Assembly: GCA_934647195.1 (NCBI GenBank)
Contig: CAKUFD010000006.1
Coordinates: forward strand, 62,001 to 126,000
Direction of reading: 5' to 3'
Origin: an uncultured Collinsella sp.
Lineage (GTDB): Bacteria; Actinomycetota; Coriobacteriia; Coriobacteriales; Coriobacteriaceae
Length of the DNA stretch: 64,000 bases
Below the pieces are notes generated by a model, which was not told where the DNA came from, made no database searches, and saw only the letters and a list, made by a program, of their open reading frames with translations. The stretch's first letter is position 1. Each line of letters opens with the position of its first letter. A program made the translations under genes and the position numbers. This document shows, piece after piece, positions 1 through 9,152 of the stretch.

Positions 1-161
1 CTGTAACACGCAGGAAACGAAACAAGACATTAACAGAGAGAAACACGCCGTTTACCAGCGGATTTGTTAACAATGAGAAAACGTACCCATCTTGTTTGTT
101 ACGGATTCGAAACCTCGTCGTATGATAGCTCAGGCTTTTAACATCAACTTTGGAGGCTTAC

Positions 162-1517
162 ATGAGCTACACCCAGACGGTCCTCGAGGACCTCAAAGCT
201 CGTTACCCGGAGCAGACCGAGTTCATCCAGGCTGCTACTGAGATTTTGGGCACCCTTCAGCCCGCTCTCGATGCTCACCCCGAGTACGAGGAGGCTGCCA
301 TTCTCGAGCGTCTTGTCGAGCCCGAGCGCATCGTGATGTTCCGCGTTCCCTGGGTTGACGACTCCGGCAAGGTCCAGGTCAATCGTGGTTACCGCGTCGA
401 GTTCAACTCCGCTATTGGACCCTACAAGGGCGGTTTGCGCTTTAACCCCACCGTCACGCTGGGCATGCTCAAGTTCCTGGGCCTCGAGCAGATTCTTAAG
501 AACTCTCTGACCACCCTTCCCATGGGCGGCGGTAAGGGCGGCTCCGACTTTGACCCCAAGGGCAAGTCCAATAACGAGATCATGCATTTCTGTCAGTCTT
601 TCATGACCGAGCTGTATCGCCACATCGGTCCCAACACCGACGTTCCCGCCGGCGATCTGGGCGTTGGCGGTCGCGAGGTCGCTTACCTGTTTGGTCAGTA
701 CAAGCGCCTGCGCAACGAGTGGACCGGCGTTCTTACGGGCAAAGGCCTGAGCTTTGGTGGCTCGCTTGCTCGCACCGAGGCCACCGGCTACGGCCTGGTG
801 TACTTCGTTGACGAGTACCTTAAGAGCAACAACGACTCTTTTGAGGGCAAGAATGTTGTTGTTCACGGCTCTGGTAACGTTGCTATCTATGCTGTCCAGA
901 AGGTTGCCCAGCTGGGCGGTAAGGTTTTGGCCTGCTCTGACACCAAGGGCTGGGTCGAGGATCCCGATGGCATTGACTACACCGTGCTCGAGGGTATCTA
1001 CAACAAGAAGCGCTCCGGTCATGACAAGGGTGTAAGCCTTGCTATGTACGTTGATGAGCGTCCGAACGCTGTGTGGCACGAGGGCGACGGCCGCGGCGTG
1101 TGGCAGCTTCCCTGCGATATTGCGCTGCCTTGCGCTCGCGAGAATACCCTGCTCCTCGAGGATGCCAAGGCTCTGGTTGCTAACGGCTGCAAGGTTGTGG
1201 GCGAGGGCGCAAACATGCCCACCACGATCGATGCCACCGAGTACTTCCAGGCCAACGGCGTTGCCTTTATGCCTGGTAAGGCTGCCAATGCAGGTGGCGT
1301 GCTCGTGTCCGGCCTGGAGATGAGCCAGAACGCCGAGCATCTTTCCTGGACCTTCGAGGAGGTCGACGGCAAGCTCGAGCAGCTTATGCGCGGCATGTTC
1401 CATAACGTGGACGACACCGCCAAGAAGTATGGCCATGACGGCAACTTCGTTATGGGTGCAAACATCGCCGGCTTCGAGAAGGTTGCCGACGCCATGCTCG
1501 CACAGGGCGTTTGCTAG
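162..1517 (+). CDS. gdhA: NADP-type glutamate dehydrogenase
   Basis: Interconverts 2-oxoglutarate plus ammonia and glutamate in the cytoplasm, linking nitrogen assimilation to the TCA pool. The 451-residue length fits the hexameric bacterial class. Visible motifs are the glycine-rich substrate region with catalytic lysines (PMGGGKGGSDFDPKGKS) followed by PAGDLGVGGRE, and a Rossmann segment VVVHGSGNVAIYA. I chose the ATG at 162 because GGAGG lies 5 nt upstream; an in-frame TTG at 150 has no ribosome site. It is a single-gene unit: a strong terminator follows and the next gene is on the other strand. NADP preference is inferred from the family. Confidence 0.96.
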   Translation: MSYTQTVLEDLKARYPEQTEFIQAATEILGTLQPALDAHPEYEEAAILERLVEPERIVMFRVPWVDDSGKVQVNRGYRVEFNSAIGPYKGGLRFNPTVTLGMLKFLGLEQILKNSLTTLPMGGGKGGSDFDPKGKSNNEIMHFCQSFMTELYRHIGPNTDVPAGDLGVGGREVAYLFGQYKRLRNEWTGVLTGKGLSFGGSLARTEATGYGLVYFVDEYLKSNNDSFEGKNVVVHGSGNVAIYAVQKVAQLGGKVLACSDTKGWVEDPDGIDYTVLEGIYNKKRSGHDKGVSLAMYVDERPNAVWHEGDGRGVWQLPCDIALPCARENTLLLEDAKALVANGCKVVGEGANMPTTIDATEYFQANGVAFMPGKAANAGGVLVSGLEMSQNAEHLSWTFEEVDGKLEQLMRGMFHNVDDTAKKYGHDGNFVMGANIAGFEKVADAMLAQGVC

Positions 1518-1539
1518 TCGCTGCTTCACAGTTAGTTTG

Positions 1540-1579
1540 GAATGGCTCTTCCCGCTGCGCGGGAAGAGCCATTCTTTTT
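1540..1579 (+). terminator. Rho-independent terminator of gdhA
   Basis: A perfect 15-bp stem (arms 1540-1554 and 1560-1574, loop CTGCG) is followed directly by five T residues. It lies 22 nt after the gdhA stop. Confidence 0.93.
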
Positions 1580-1959
1580 ACCAGGTGGATCTGTCGTGGC
1601 TGCTTCCGGTTGTCTTGTGAGTGCTCTTTTATCGCTTTTGCATCTGTCCAGCAGGCGCGAGGGTTTGTCTTGGTGAAAAAACTAAAAAATGTACGATTGC
1701 CCGCTTATTCTTGCTGCGAAAAGACCTTGAATTTCATGCATAAAGCGATTCGTAGCGATTTGTCGAATTGCTTGAATCAATTTGCGTGCGTTTGGGTCTC
1801 CTCCGAGCTGTTTTGAGCTTAATGCGTTATTTCGCATCGTACATATTTCAAATATTCCACCAAAACATAAATTGTACATTGCACGGTATCGTATATTTAT
1901 GTCCGTCAGGAATGACGTTTGCGAGCAGCGAGTTTGAAGTATACATTTTCATTATGGTT
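1580..1959. other. AT-rich intergenic region, no gene recognised
   Basis: This 380-nt stretch is clearly more AT-rich than its surroundings. It lies downstream of both the gdhA terminator and the end of the minus-strand gene that stops at 1960. Short open frames exist on both strands but none has a ribosome site plus recognisable protein features. A small perfect dyad CGTCA-GGAA-TGACG lies near 1905-1918 without a T-run. The composition shift may mark old insertion or deletion. Confidence 0.5.
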
Positions 1960-3057
1960 TTATTCATTTTTACCCCGCATCCAAGCAGTTAGCTCGCGCA
2001 TGAGTTGATATTGCTTGGTTTGGTAAGCATCAATGTAGTAGCGAAACCGTAATCCAGACTGACGATAGAGTCGCTTAGCTATAGCCTCAAGTGCGGCGGC
2101 ATCTTTTATCTGCTCGTTGTTGATAGATGTGACTCTGAATCCCATTGCGCTCAATCCGGCTTCACGCTTTTCATCTCTGATTCGCGATTCCTTTGAGTCG
2201 TGAGGGTGACCCTTATATTCCAGAATTTCACCGCTGGCGGGAAACACAAGGTCGCCAATTGCATAAGGCATGCCTGATACCGTAGTTGCCTCTTCATTGA
2301 AGTCAATCCGATGGTTGGAGATTCCGTCTTTACAGGCAAATCCTCCACGCGACATTGGCAGGCAGAACATTCCGAACATCATGATTTCCATAGGAGAGCG
2401 CGCTTTGCCCAAAACATAAGGTGCTATGGTACGTGCCTTATTTAACCCTGGACACCAATGGATTCTTTTAAGCCAGTTGTTAAGCTCGCTGGGAGTGAGC
2501 GTTGCTTCACATTTGAAGTATCGTGTTTTTGGAATCGATATTGATTCGCTAGATGTGTCTTCTGATTCCCCGTTTGAGATGTCTTCTGGATCGGAATCTG
2601 TGAGCCATTCCTTATAGCCCGGTTCTGCAAGGGTGATTTCGCCGCACAGTTCTTCGAAGAATGCGTACGCCTCTCCAAATGAGTGGCAGCTTGCATATAG
2701 GGCGGAAATCATGGTCGGGGAGAGGATGTCGATTCCCGGCGCAATATTGTATAGCGATCCCGTGGGGAGCGGTTTTGATAGGACGTGCATCGATATGGAG
2801 CCAGTGTGCCTTCTTTTGGTTTGACTATTGACCAACAGATGCAACTCTTCGCCGGGGCTCCAGATGCCCAACTGCTCCAAAAGGTCATAATCGATGCAAT
2901 CGGTGTTGGCGCTGCTACAGGAAACGGCGAGCTGAATCTCACGAGAACTTAGGGGCGTCCAACCAAGGCCTTGGTATCGGCGACGCTCGCAGCGCAAGGC
3001 GCGAAAGGCCGACGCATCGCAGATGATGATGTGACTTGGTTGCGTTGATTTGGTCAT
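1960..3057 (-). CDS. Hypothetical protein with C-terminal DUF559/Vsr-like nuclease fold
   Basis: A 365-residue protein of unknown role. The last ~100 residues have the layout of very-short-patch-repair/DUF559-type PD-(D/E)xK domains: GDLVFPASGEILEYKG (putative acidic residue and E-x-K), then a basic helix RDEKREAGLSAMGFRVTSI. The N-terminal two thirds contain an acidic, Asp/Glu/Ser-rich linker around residues 150-175 and no motif I recognise. Similar architectures are often annotated next to AbiEi-type antitoxin domains, but I see no HTH here. GAGGGG precedes the ATG. It is transcribed alone, convergent with gdhA. Nuclease activity is inference from fold only. Confidence 0.7.
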   Translation of the reverse strand: MTKSTQPSHIIICDASAFRALRCERRRYQGLGWTPLSSREIQLAVSCSSANTDCIDYDLLEQLGIWSPGEELHLLVNSQTKRRHTGSISMHVLSKPLPTGSLYNIAPGIDILSPTMISALYASCHSFGEAYAFFEELCGEITLAEPGYKEWLTDSDPEDISNGESEDTSSESISIPKTRYFKCEATLTPSELNNWLKRIHWCPGLNKARTIAPYVLGKARSPMEIMMFGMFCLPMSRGGFACKDGISNHRIDFNEEATTVSGMPYAIGDLVFPASGEILEYKGHPHDSKESRIRDEKREAGLSAMGFRVTSINNEQIKDAAALEAIAKRLYRQSGLRFRYYIDAYQTKQYQLMRELTAWMRGKNE

Positions 3058-3218
3058 AGTCCCCTCGCATTAAAATCGTTTGATAGCCATATGCCACCTA
3101 CGAGGGTGAAATATACTCAGATTGAGTGGCACGGTTGAAGATGGGCTATGAGCGGCGGGGGAGATGGCCACAAACGCTGGGCAACTACTTGCACTGCATA
3201 GAATCTCGCTTGCAGAAA

Positions 3219-3950
3219 CTACCCTTGACAGACGGGGCACGGTTGGAACAGTTTGCGCGCCTCGCTCAACGACATTTCGCTGGTGGAGTAGCCACGCTGG
3301 CGAAGCAGGCTCAGCTCGTCGCAATCGTAGCTATGATAGTAGGCGTTTCCTGCACTCTCGCAAACGTAGACCATAGGCTCGGCAGGTACGCTGTCGCTGG
3401 ACGAAGCAGCCTCTTCGTTGCCTTGCGCGGTCGTGCTTTGCAGGCTAAATCCTCGCTGCTCCTCGATGGGGCCAAACGGTGCGCTTGTGCACGAAACGCC
3501 CGAACCGTCCTCCAGCACGGCATACTCAGTTACACGAATCAAGCATCCAACGGTTTCTTTTGATGCGATTACCCACTGCGTGAGTTCATCGGGCTCGCAA
3601 TCCCAAGGCTGCCACGTGGCACCTTGGTCGCGCGAAATCTCCCAGAATCGGGATTCGATGGCCCCTTGTGGAAAGTTGTAAACCTCCGGACGCAAGGTAA
3701 TGCCCCATTCCATGTCTCCGGAGAGGGGGCCGCACAGCTCAACATACATCTTGCGTTCTGGTTGGGCCTCTGCGGCGGGCTGCGGGGAAAGGATGTCGCG
3801 ACTTTGTCCGCCGGTAATCCACCAGATATCGAGCGCGATAACCATAAGGGCAACGACTGCAAATAGCATCCGCTTGCGAGCGCTGGGATTGTTCTTCTTG
3901 TCGCTTGCCATGGCGTTGTCCGTTCTCGTTGACCCGTTGAAACGTATCAT
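3219..3950 (-). CDS. Membrane-anchored/exported protein with Ada-like Cys/His motif
   Basis: 243 residues. A short basic N-terminus is followed by one hydrophobic segment (MLFAVVALMVIALDIWWI, about residues 28-45), suggesting a single membrane anchor with the rest outside. The C-terminal ~50 residues carry the pattern VYVCESAGNAYYHSYDC ... CPVCQG, spacing Cys, His, Cys and a final Cys-x-x-Cys as in small Ada-type metal-binding modules that accompany secreted nucleases. The middle is unassigned. The start is uncertain: ATG 3950 has AGGGG only 2 nt away, and an in-frame ATG at 3911 lacks a clear site. Metal binding is inferred. Confidence 0.65.
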   Translation of the reverse strand: MIRFNGSTRTDNAMASDKKNNPSARKRMLFAVVALMVIALDIWWITGGQSRDILSPQPAAEAQPERKMYVELCGPLSGDMEWGITLRPEVYNFPQGAIESRFWEISRDQGATWQPWDCEPDELTQWVIASKETVGCLIRVTEYAVLEDGSGVSCTSAPFGPIEEQRGFSLQSTTAQGNEEAASSSDSVPAEPMVYVCESAGNAYYHSYDCDELSLLRQRGYSTSEMSLSEARKLFQPCPVCQG

Positions 3951-4071
3951 AACCCCTCTAAACAGTAACGTTCCGTCCGGACACGCCGCCCGTGCCCGTC
4001 CTGCATGAACTTACGGATCGTGTCTGCGCGAAGGACTAGAATCAAGGCGTCACCTAGGCAAGGGATGTACC

Positions 4072-4806
4072 GTGAAGAATAAGAAAAGCTTGTTTGAGCA
4101 AGTGGCTGCAATAATCTTTGGGCTTTCGCTCGTTGCGGGATCCGGTTTCCTCCTCTTTGCGGTGTTCACCCATGCATATAGCGGGCCAATCGCTTCCTAT
4201 AGGGTCAATACCCCTACGTACATAGGTCTGGGCCTTGGCGTGCCGCTGCTGGGGTTCATCCTGTTAACCATCGCGAGCTTTGGCCTTAAGGGCGCCGCGG
4301 AGTACTTTGCCATTCTTATCGGCGGACTTTTGGGCGCGGCATTCCGGCTGCTGCTCGCGGTAGCCCTCCTTGCCTCGCCGATCATGGCGTTTGTCTGCGT
4401 GATGCACAATGACTATGCGAGCGCCGCGTTTTGGCTCGTCTCCGGCATCGTCCTCTACGTTGTGGGTCAGGCATTTAAGACAGTGCCTACTGCCGAGGAG
4501 CTCCAGCAAAAGGAGCTCGAGCGCGAAAGAAGGCGCATCGAGTACGAGGCCCAGGCGAAAGCGTGGCGCGAGGAGGAATACAAGAAGCGCATGAAGAGGG
4601 CTGGCCTCATGTGCCCGTATTGCGACTCCGAGGACGTTGTCCAGCTGGGGACCACACGCAAGCCATACTCGGTTGGACGCGCGTTTGTATTTGCCGCTCT
4701 CTCGGGTAGCGCCTGGGTGGGTGCGCTCGGCGGCTTCAAAAACCCTGGCAAGAACAAGATGATCTGCAGGTCGTGCCACCGTGAATTCACGGTGAAGCCT
4801 AGGTAG
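4072..4806 (+). CDS. Multi-pass membrane protein with C-terminal zinc ribbon
   Basis: 244 residues with a GTG start and AAGGGA upstream. Hydrophobic segments lie near residues 10-30, 44-66, 75-105 and 110-138. A charged coiled stretch follows (ELQQKELERERRRIEYEA). The C-terminal domain has CPYC near residue 181 and CRSC near residue 235, a split zinc ribbon of the kind seen in bacterial membrane-associated zinc-ribbon proteins of unknown role. The next gene starts 11 nt downstream and also encodes a Cys-rich protein, so the two probably form one operon. Function unknown. Confidence 0.72.
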   Translation: MKNKKSLFEQVAAIIFGLSLVAGSGFLLFAVFTHAYSGPIASYRVNTPTYIGLGLGVPLLGFILLTIASFGLKGAAEYFAILIGGLLGAAFRLLLAVALLASPIMAFVCVMHNDYASAAFWLVSGIVLYVVGQAFKTVPTAEELQQKELERERRRIEYEAQAKAWREEEYKKRMKRAGLMCPYCDSEDVVQLGTTRKPYSVGRAFVFAALSGSAWVGALGGFKNPGKNKMICRSCHREFTVKPR

Positions 4807-4817
4807 GAGGTAGAGCA

Positions 4818-5333
4818 ATGAAGCTATCGAATGAGGAGCTCGATTCAATCCTTGACGAGGCGGGGCTCGAGCTTGCGCAGCCCTATAACGAGAAAGGCAA
4901 ATACCTAAAGAGCCAATATCTGTTTACACGTTGTAAGACGTGTGGGACGCAAGCCCATTATCGTTTGAAATACGTCTTGGATAAGAACGATATCGCCGAG
5001 AAGGTCTGCCGCGCATGCTATTGGACGGACTGGTATGCCGATTGCCGCGTTTTGCGAGACGAGGCAATCCAGTCGTTGCTCTCCCAGGGTTATGACTATA
5101 ACGATCTGGTCAAACAGGGTGTGATGGACGAGCGAACCGCCCTGCGTCTTTCCCAGGCGCGTGATCTTGCGGAGGAAAACGGTTACGAGCTGATTGATCT
5201 TATCTCTGGAAAGCTGCCGGGAGACGACTTGCTACTCGTGAAGTGTCGCGCATGCGGCAAGCAAACGGTCGAGCGCCCCGGTGACGTTGTGTACGGCTGC
5301 ACCTGCAAAGGCAAGGGGCCGAGCATCTCCTAG
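4818..5333 (+). CDS. Hypothetical protein with two treble-clef/zinc-ribbon units
   Basis: 171 residues, cytoplasmic, with an excellent AGGAGG ribosome site. Two Cys clusters resemble repeated treble-clef zinc units: CKTCGTQ ... CRACYW (about residues 35-72) and CRACGKQ ... CTCKGKG (about 145-168), separated by a helical region. The pattern of CxxC, Arg/Tyr-rich strand and CxxC is typical of small nucleic-acid-binding modules, but no specific family is recognised. It probably shares a transcript with the zinc-ribbon membrane protein upstream. Confidence 0.68.
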   Translation: MKLSNEELDSILDEAGLELAQPYNEKGKYLKSQYLFTRCKTCGTQAHYRLKYVLDKNDIAEKVCRACYWTDWYADCRVLRDEAIQSLLSQGYDYNDLVKQGVMDERTALRLSQARDLAEENGYELIDLISGKLPGDDLLLVKCRACGKQTVERPGDVVYGCTCKGKGPSIS

Positions 5334-5382
5334 GTGGGCCTAAGTGAGCTTTCGCTGAGGAAGCCCTTGCGCCAAAAGATGG

Positions 5383-5416
5383 GGGAGCCATGCAAGTAAG
5401 CTGCATGGCTCCCTCG
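5383..5416 (+). terminator. Probable terminator of the zinc-ribbon gene pair
   Basis: A perfect 12-bp stem (5383-5394 with 5402-5413) and 7-nt loop, followed by TCGTTT. The T-tract is weak. The remaining intergenic sequence to 5714 holds no gene I can support; a GCATGGGGTGTGCCCCGTGC dyad lies around 5630-5649, before the restriction island starts. Confidence 0.6.
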
Positions 5417-5714
5417 TTTGCGATCGAGGCGAAAACCCAGCTAGCAATTAAACACGTCGAGCAACATATGAGGATTGCAAGTTAAGAGTCGTGCCGAGTT
5501 GTTCTATCACCTGGTAGAGCACTTCGCTTTCAATAATCCTCGACTTGGGACGCGAAGTCATACGTCTCGCGACGCGCTTGCGCCAATTTGTATAACGAAA
5601 CCCAACATTGCCCCATACCGTTAACCCCGCATGGGGTGTGCCCCGTGCATGCCAACTCTGATACACTGCCAAGCATATCGTTGTATTGCACTGTGCAAGC
5701 GGGCGGAGGCTCCC

Positions 5715-5921
5715 ATGAAGTATGCAGACCTGATCGACGGCCATGCTACTCGAAGCGAGATGCAGGCATTCCTAGTCGATGGTAAAAACGTTGCCGTCAC
5801 GGTTCGCATCCCCAAAAACATGCGCGATGCCGCCAAAGAAGCCGCCGAGCTCAACGGCGTGAGCTTCACTGCCTTGCTCAAGATGAGCCTCATCGAGTAC
5901 TTGTCAAAGGATGGGCGATAA
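5715..5921 (+). CDS. Small ribbon-helix-helix protein
   Basis: 68 residues. The segment VAVTVRIPKNMRDAAKEAAE followed by LNGVSFTALLKMSLIEYL fits a CopG/Arc-type ribbon-helix-helix fold: a short basic strand, then two amphipathic helices. I chose ATG 5715 because GGAGG lies 6 nt upstream; a longer frame from 5631 has no support. The helicase gene begins 3 nt after its stop, so it is the first cistron of the restriction island and is a likely autoregulator of that operon. An antitoxin role is possible in principle, but no adjacent small toxin is seen. Confidence 0.75.
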   Translation: MKYADLIDGHATRSEMQAFLVDGKNVAVTVRIPKNMRDAAKEAAELNGVSFTALLKMSLIEYLSKDGR

Positions 5922-5924
5922 CGG

Positions 5925-8900
5925 ATGCAACCAGAGTTTTTCGATAACAGGACCCGTATTGTTAAAGACGGTCTTGTTAATGCTATCGGCAAGGGTGATC
6001 GCGTTTCAGTCGCTGCGGCTTTGTTTTCAATTTACGGCTATGGAGAACTCAAAAAGCAGCTGAACAATTGCGACTCCTTCCGCTTTATCTATACCGAGCC
6101 AACATTTCTTACAAAACGGGCTGCAAAGGAGCAACGTGAGTACTTCATCCCTCGTGCGGGACGCGAGAAAAGCGTTGGCGGTACCGATTTGGAAATCAAG
6201 CTTAAAAACGAGTTGAAGCAAAAGGCAATTGCTCGCGAATGCGCCGAGTGGATTAAGAACAAGGGCGAATTCCGCTCTTACAAGGACTCGGGCCGAGCGA
6301 CCGGCGGATATCTTGTCGTCGATGGTTCGGAGCCGTCGGCGATGCAGCCTATCGAGGGTCTTACGACTTCCGCCCTTGGTACCACTCCTAGCAAGCAACT
6401 GACGATGACCATGACGATTCCCGCTCCAATGACGCAGGCGTATCTGCAACAATTCAACGCAGCCTGGGATTCCGATGAGCTTGAAGACGTTACGCAAACA
6501 GTCATTGATTCCATTACCACTATGTACCGAGAAAACCCGCCCGAGCTTATCTACTATGCGGCGCTCTACCAGATTTTCAGTGAGTTCCTCGAAGACGTTT
6601 CGGTCGATGACCTTGCAAAAGAAGGGACTGGATTCAAGGAAAGCAAGGTCTGGAACCTGCTTTACGATTTCCAGAAAGATGCCGCCCTTGCTATCATCAA
6701 CAAACTCCAGACTTACAACGGCTGCATTCTTGCGGACAGTGTTGGCCTGGGCAAGACGTTCACCGCTCTGGCTGTTGTTAAGTACTACGAACTACTTAAC
6801 CGCAACGTGCTCGTGCTTTGCCCCAAGCGCCTTTCCGATAACTGGCTCACGTATAAAAAGAACTACATCAACAACCCAATTGCTGCCGATCGTTTGCGCT
6901 ACGACGTGCTCTACCATACCGACCTATCCCGTGACAGGGGAAAGACGGTAGAGGGAAACGACCTTGAGAAGTTCAACTGGGGTGCCTACGACCTTGTCGT
7001 CATTGATGAGTCCCATAACTTCCGCAACGGTGCAGATTCCTCATCCAAGGTTGAGGACGAGGCTCAGGGCAATCGTTTTGAGAGGCTTCTGAACAAGGTT
7101 ATTGAGGACGGAGTCGAGACGAAGGTTTTGATGCTTTCGGCTACTCCGGTAAACAACAGGTTTCGCGATCTGCATAACCAGCTCAAGCTCGCCTATCAGG
7201 GTGATCCCGACGCATGGTCTAGAAAACTCGGACTTGATAAACCGGTCGATTTGGTCTTCCGTGACGCGCAGGGCGCATTTCGCGTTTGGTCGGAATTGCC
7301 GGCGGCCAAAAGAACTACGGCTGCGTTGACGGAGCGGCTCGACTTCAATTTCTTCCAGATTCTCGACCGAGTTACGGTGGCTCGTTCGCGCAGACATGTG
7401 CAGCGCTACTACGACGTATCCGCGATTGGACCGTTTCCCAAAAGACTCAAGCCGATATCGCTGCGCCCGAGCTTGTCTGCCTCGGAGGAGGCGGGCACAT
7501 ATTCGCAGATTGCAGAGACGCTTGCCTCTCTTACGCTCGCGGTCTATTTACCAACGGTTTATCTTCATCCCAGCGCGGTCCCCAAGTATGCCGATGAGCA
7601 TGGGCGTCCTCCTACCAGCGGTCGAGAGCAGGGCATGGTTCGGCTTATGTCGTCTATTCTGCTCAAGCGTCTGGAGAGCTCTGTTTACGCCTTTGGAATC
7701 ACATTGGTCAAGATCATGGAGGTCATCGAGCGCAATCTGAGCGCCATCGATGCATATCGTGATGGTATGTCTGGTGTGTCGGTCGAGGGCGTCGAGTCAT
7801 TCGAGTATGAGGAGGGGGATACCGACTTTACGGTCGGCACCAAGAGCAGGTTCTCGCTCAGGGACATGGACTGGGTCAGCTGGGAACGCGATATGCTCCA
7901 GGATCTCGAGGCACTTGAGGGCATCCGTCAGCTCATTGCTCCTATCGATGCCGAACGAGATGCTAAGCTCGCCGAGCTCAAGCGTGTTATCGCAGATAAA
8001 ATTGAGAACCCCTTAAACCCGGGCAATAAGAAGCTGCTAATCTTTACCGCATTTGCCGATACAGCGGATTACCTTTACGAGAACATCGGCGCCTACATCG
8101 AGGACTGCTTTGGGCTCGAGGTGGCAGAGGTTGCCGGCGGGTCGCAGAGCGCCCGCTGTTCGATTGAGGGCGTTCGCAATGACATGAACGAGGTCATCAC
8201 CTGCTTTAGTCCCGTGTCCAAGGACCGCGACGTCGCGTATCCGCGCCTTAAGGGCAAGGACATCGACGTGTTGATTGCAACCGACTGCATCTCAGAGGGT
8301 CAGAACCTTCAAGACTGCGACTGCGTTATCAACTACGACATCCACTGGAACCCAGTGCGCATCGTGCAACGCTTTGGCCGCGTTGACCGTATCGGTTCCA
8401 AAAACGCTTGTATCCAACTCATCAACTTCTGGCCAGACGTCGAGCTTGACGAATACATCAACCTTAAGGCGCGTGTTGAGAACAAGATGCATGCGCTGGT
8501 GATGGCCTCAACAGGCGACGACGACTATATCAACGAGGGCGAGAAAGGCGACTTGGAGTATCGCCGCCAGCAGCTTGAGCGCATGAAGGACGAGGTTGTC
8601 GACCTGGAAGACGCCCAGGGCGGCATCTCCATCACCGACCTCGGTCTCAACGACTTCCGTATGGACTTGGTCGAGTATCGGAAGGAACATCCCGAGATCG
8701 AGAACATCCCGTACGGCATCGAGGCGGTCGCTGCCGGCGAAGAGCCAGGCACGATATTTGTGCTGCGCAACGCGAGCGGCAATATCGATCGTCTTTCTGG
8801 CAACCCTATTCATCCCTTCTATCTGGTGTACGTTGGCGAGGACGGGTCGATTCTGCATGGCTATGCTATGCCCAAGGATATCTTGGACGAGATGAGGCGA

Positions 8901-9152
8901 ATCTGCCGAGGCGTTAAAGCGCCGCTTGAGGACCTGTGCCGCGCCTACAATGCCCAGACCGACGACGGACGCGATATGACCGCTCAGACAGATTTGCTGG
9001 CAAGTGCGATTGGCTCGATTGTCGAGGGTAAAAACGAGTCCGATATCGATAGCTTCTTTAGTGGCGGAACGACAAGCTTTTTGGAAAACGACATCGAGGG
9101 CATCGATGACTTTGAGCTCGTGTGCTTTTTGGTGGTGAGAAGGCCGTGCTAG
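5925..9152 (+). CDS. SNF2-type helicase of an expanded restriction/defence locus
   Basis: 1,075-residue superfamily-2 ATPase. Walker A ADSVGLGKT lies at about residues 270-278, DESH at 362-365, and motif III SATPVNN at about 406-412. The C-terminal helicase half contains IATDCISEGQNLQ (about 784) and motif VI QRFGRVDRIG (about 816). The first ~150 residues resemble the PLD-like N-terminal region found in this helicase family, but I cannot find an intact HxK(x)4D motif, so nuclease activity is unproven. The gene overlaps the DUF4391 gene (GTGCTAG junction), which overlaps the methyltransferase gene; all three should be co-translated. It probably translocates or remodels DNA for the restriction system. 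Confidence 0.86.
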   Translation: MQPEFFDNRTRIVKDGLVNAIGKGDRVSVAAALFSIYGYGELKKQLNNCDSFRFIYTEPTFLTKRAAKEQREYFIPRAGREKSVGGTDLEIKLKNELKQKAIARECAEWIKNKGEFRSYKDSGRATGGYLVVDGSEPSAMQPIEGLTTSALGTTPSKQLTMTMTIPAPMTQAYLQQFNAAWDSDELEDVTQTVIDSITTMYRENPPELIYYAALYQIFSEFLEDVSVDDLAKEGTGFKESKVWNLLYDFQKDAALAIINKLQTYNGCILADSVGLGKTFTALAVVKYYELLNRNVLVLCPKRLSDNWLTYKKNYINNPIAADRLRYDVLYHTDLSRDRGKTVEGNDLEKFNWGAYDLVVIDESHNFRNGADSSSKVEDEAQGNRFERLLNKVIEDGVETKVLMLSATPVNNRFRDLHNQLKLAYQGDPDAWSRKLGLDKPVDLVFRDAQGAFRVWSELPAAKRTTAALTERLDFNFFQILDRVTVARSRRHVQRYYDVSAIGPFPKRLKPISLRPSLSASEEAGTYSQIAETLASLTLAVYLPTVYLHPSAVPKYADEHGRPPTSGREQGMVRLMSSILLKRLESSVYAFGITLVKIMEVIERNLSAIDAYRDGMSGVSVEGVESFEYEEGDTDFTVGTKSRFSLRDMDWVSWERDMLQDLEALEGIRQLIAPIDAERDAKLAELKRVIADKIENPLNPGNKKLLIFTAFADTADYLYENIGAYIEDCFGLEVAEVAGGSQSARCSIEGVRNDMNEVITCFSPVSKDRDVAYPRLKGKDIDVLIATDCISEGQNLQDCDCVINYDIHWNPVRIVQRFGRVDRIGSKNACIQLINFWPDVELDEYINLKARVENKMHALVMASTGDDDYINEGEKGDLEYRRQQLERMKDEVVDLEDAQGGISITDLGLNDFRMDLVEYRKEHPEIENIPYGIEAVAAGEEPGTIFVLRNASGNIDRLSGNPIHPFYLVYVGEDGSILHGYAMPKDILDEMRRICRGVKAPLEDLCRAYNAQTDDGRDMTAQTDLLASAIGSIVEGKNESDIDSFFSGGTTSFLENDIEGIDDFELVCFLVVRRPC

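Noticed and set aside
5448..5744. 98-codon minus-strand frame in the gap before the restriction island
   Set aside because: No ribosome site, no recognisable features, and it overlaps the start of the RHH gene, which has a good site.
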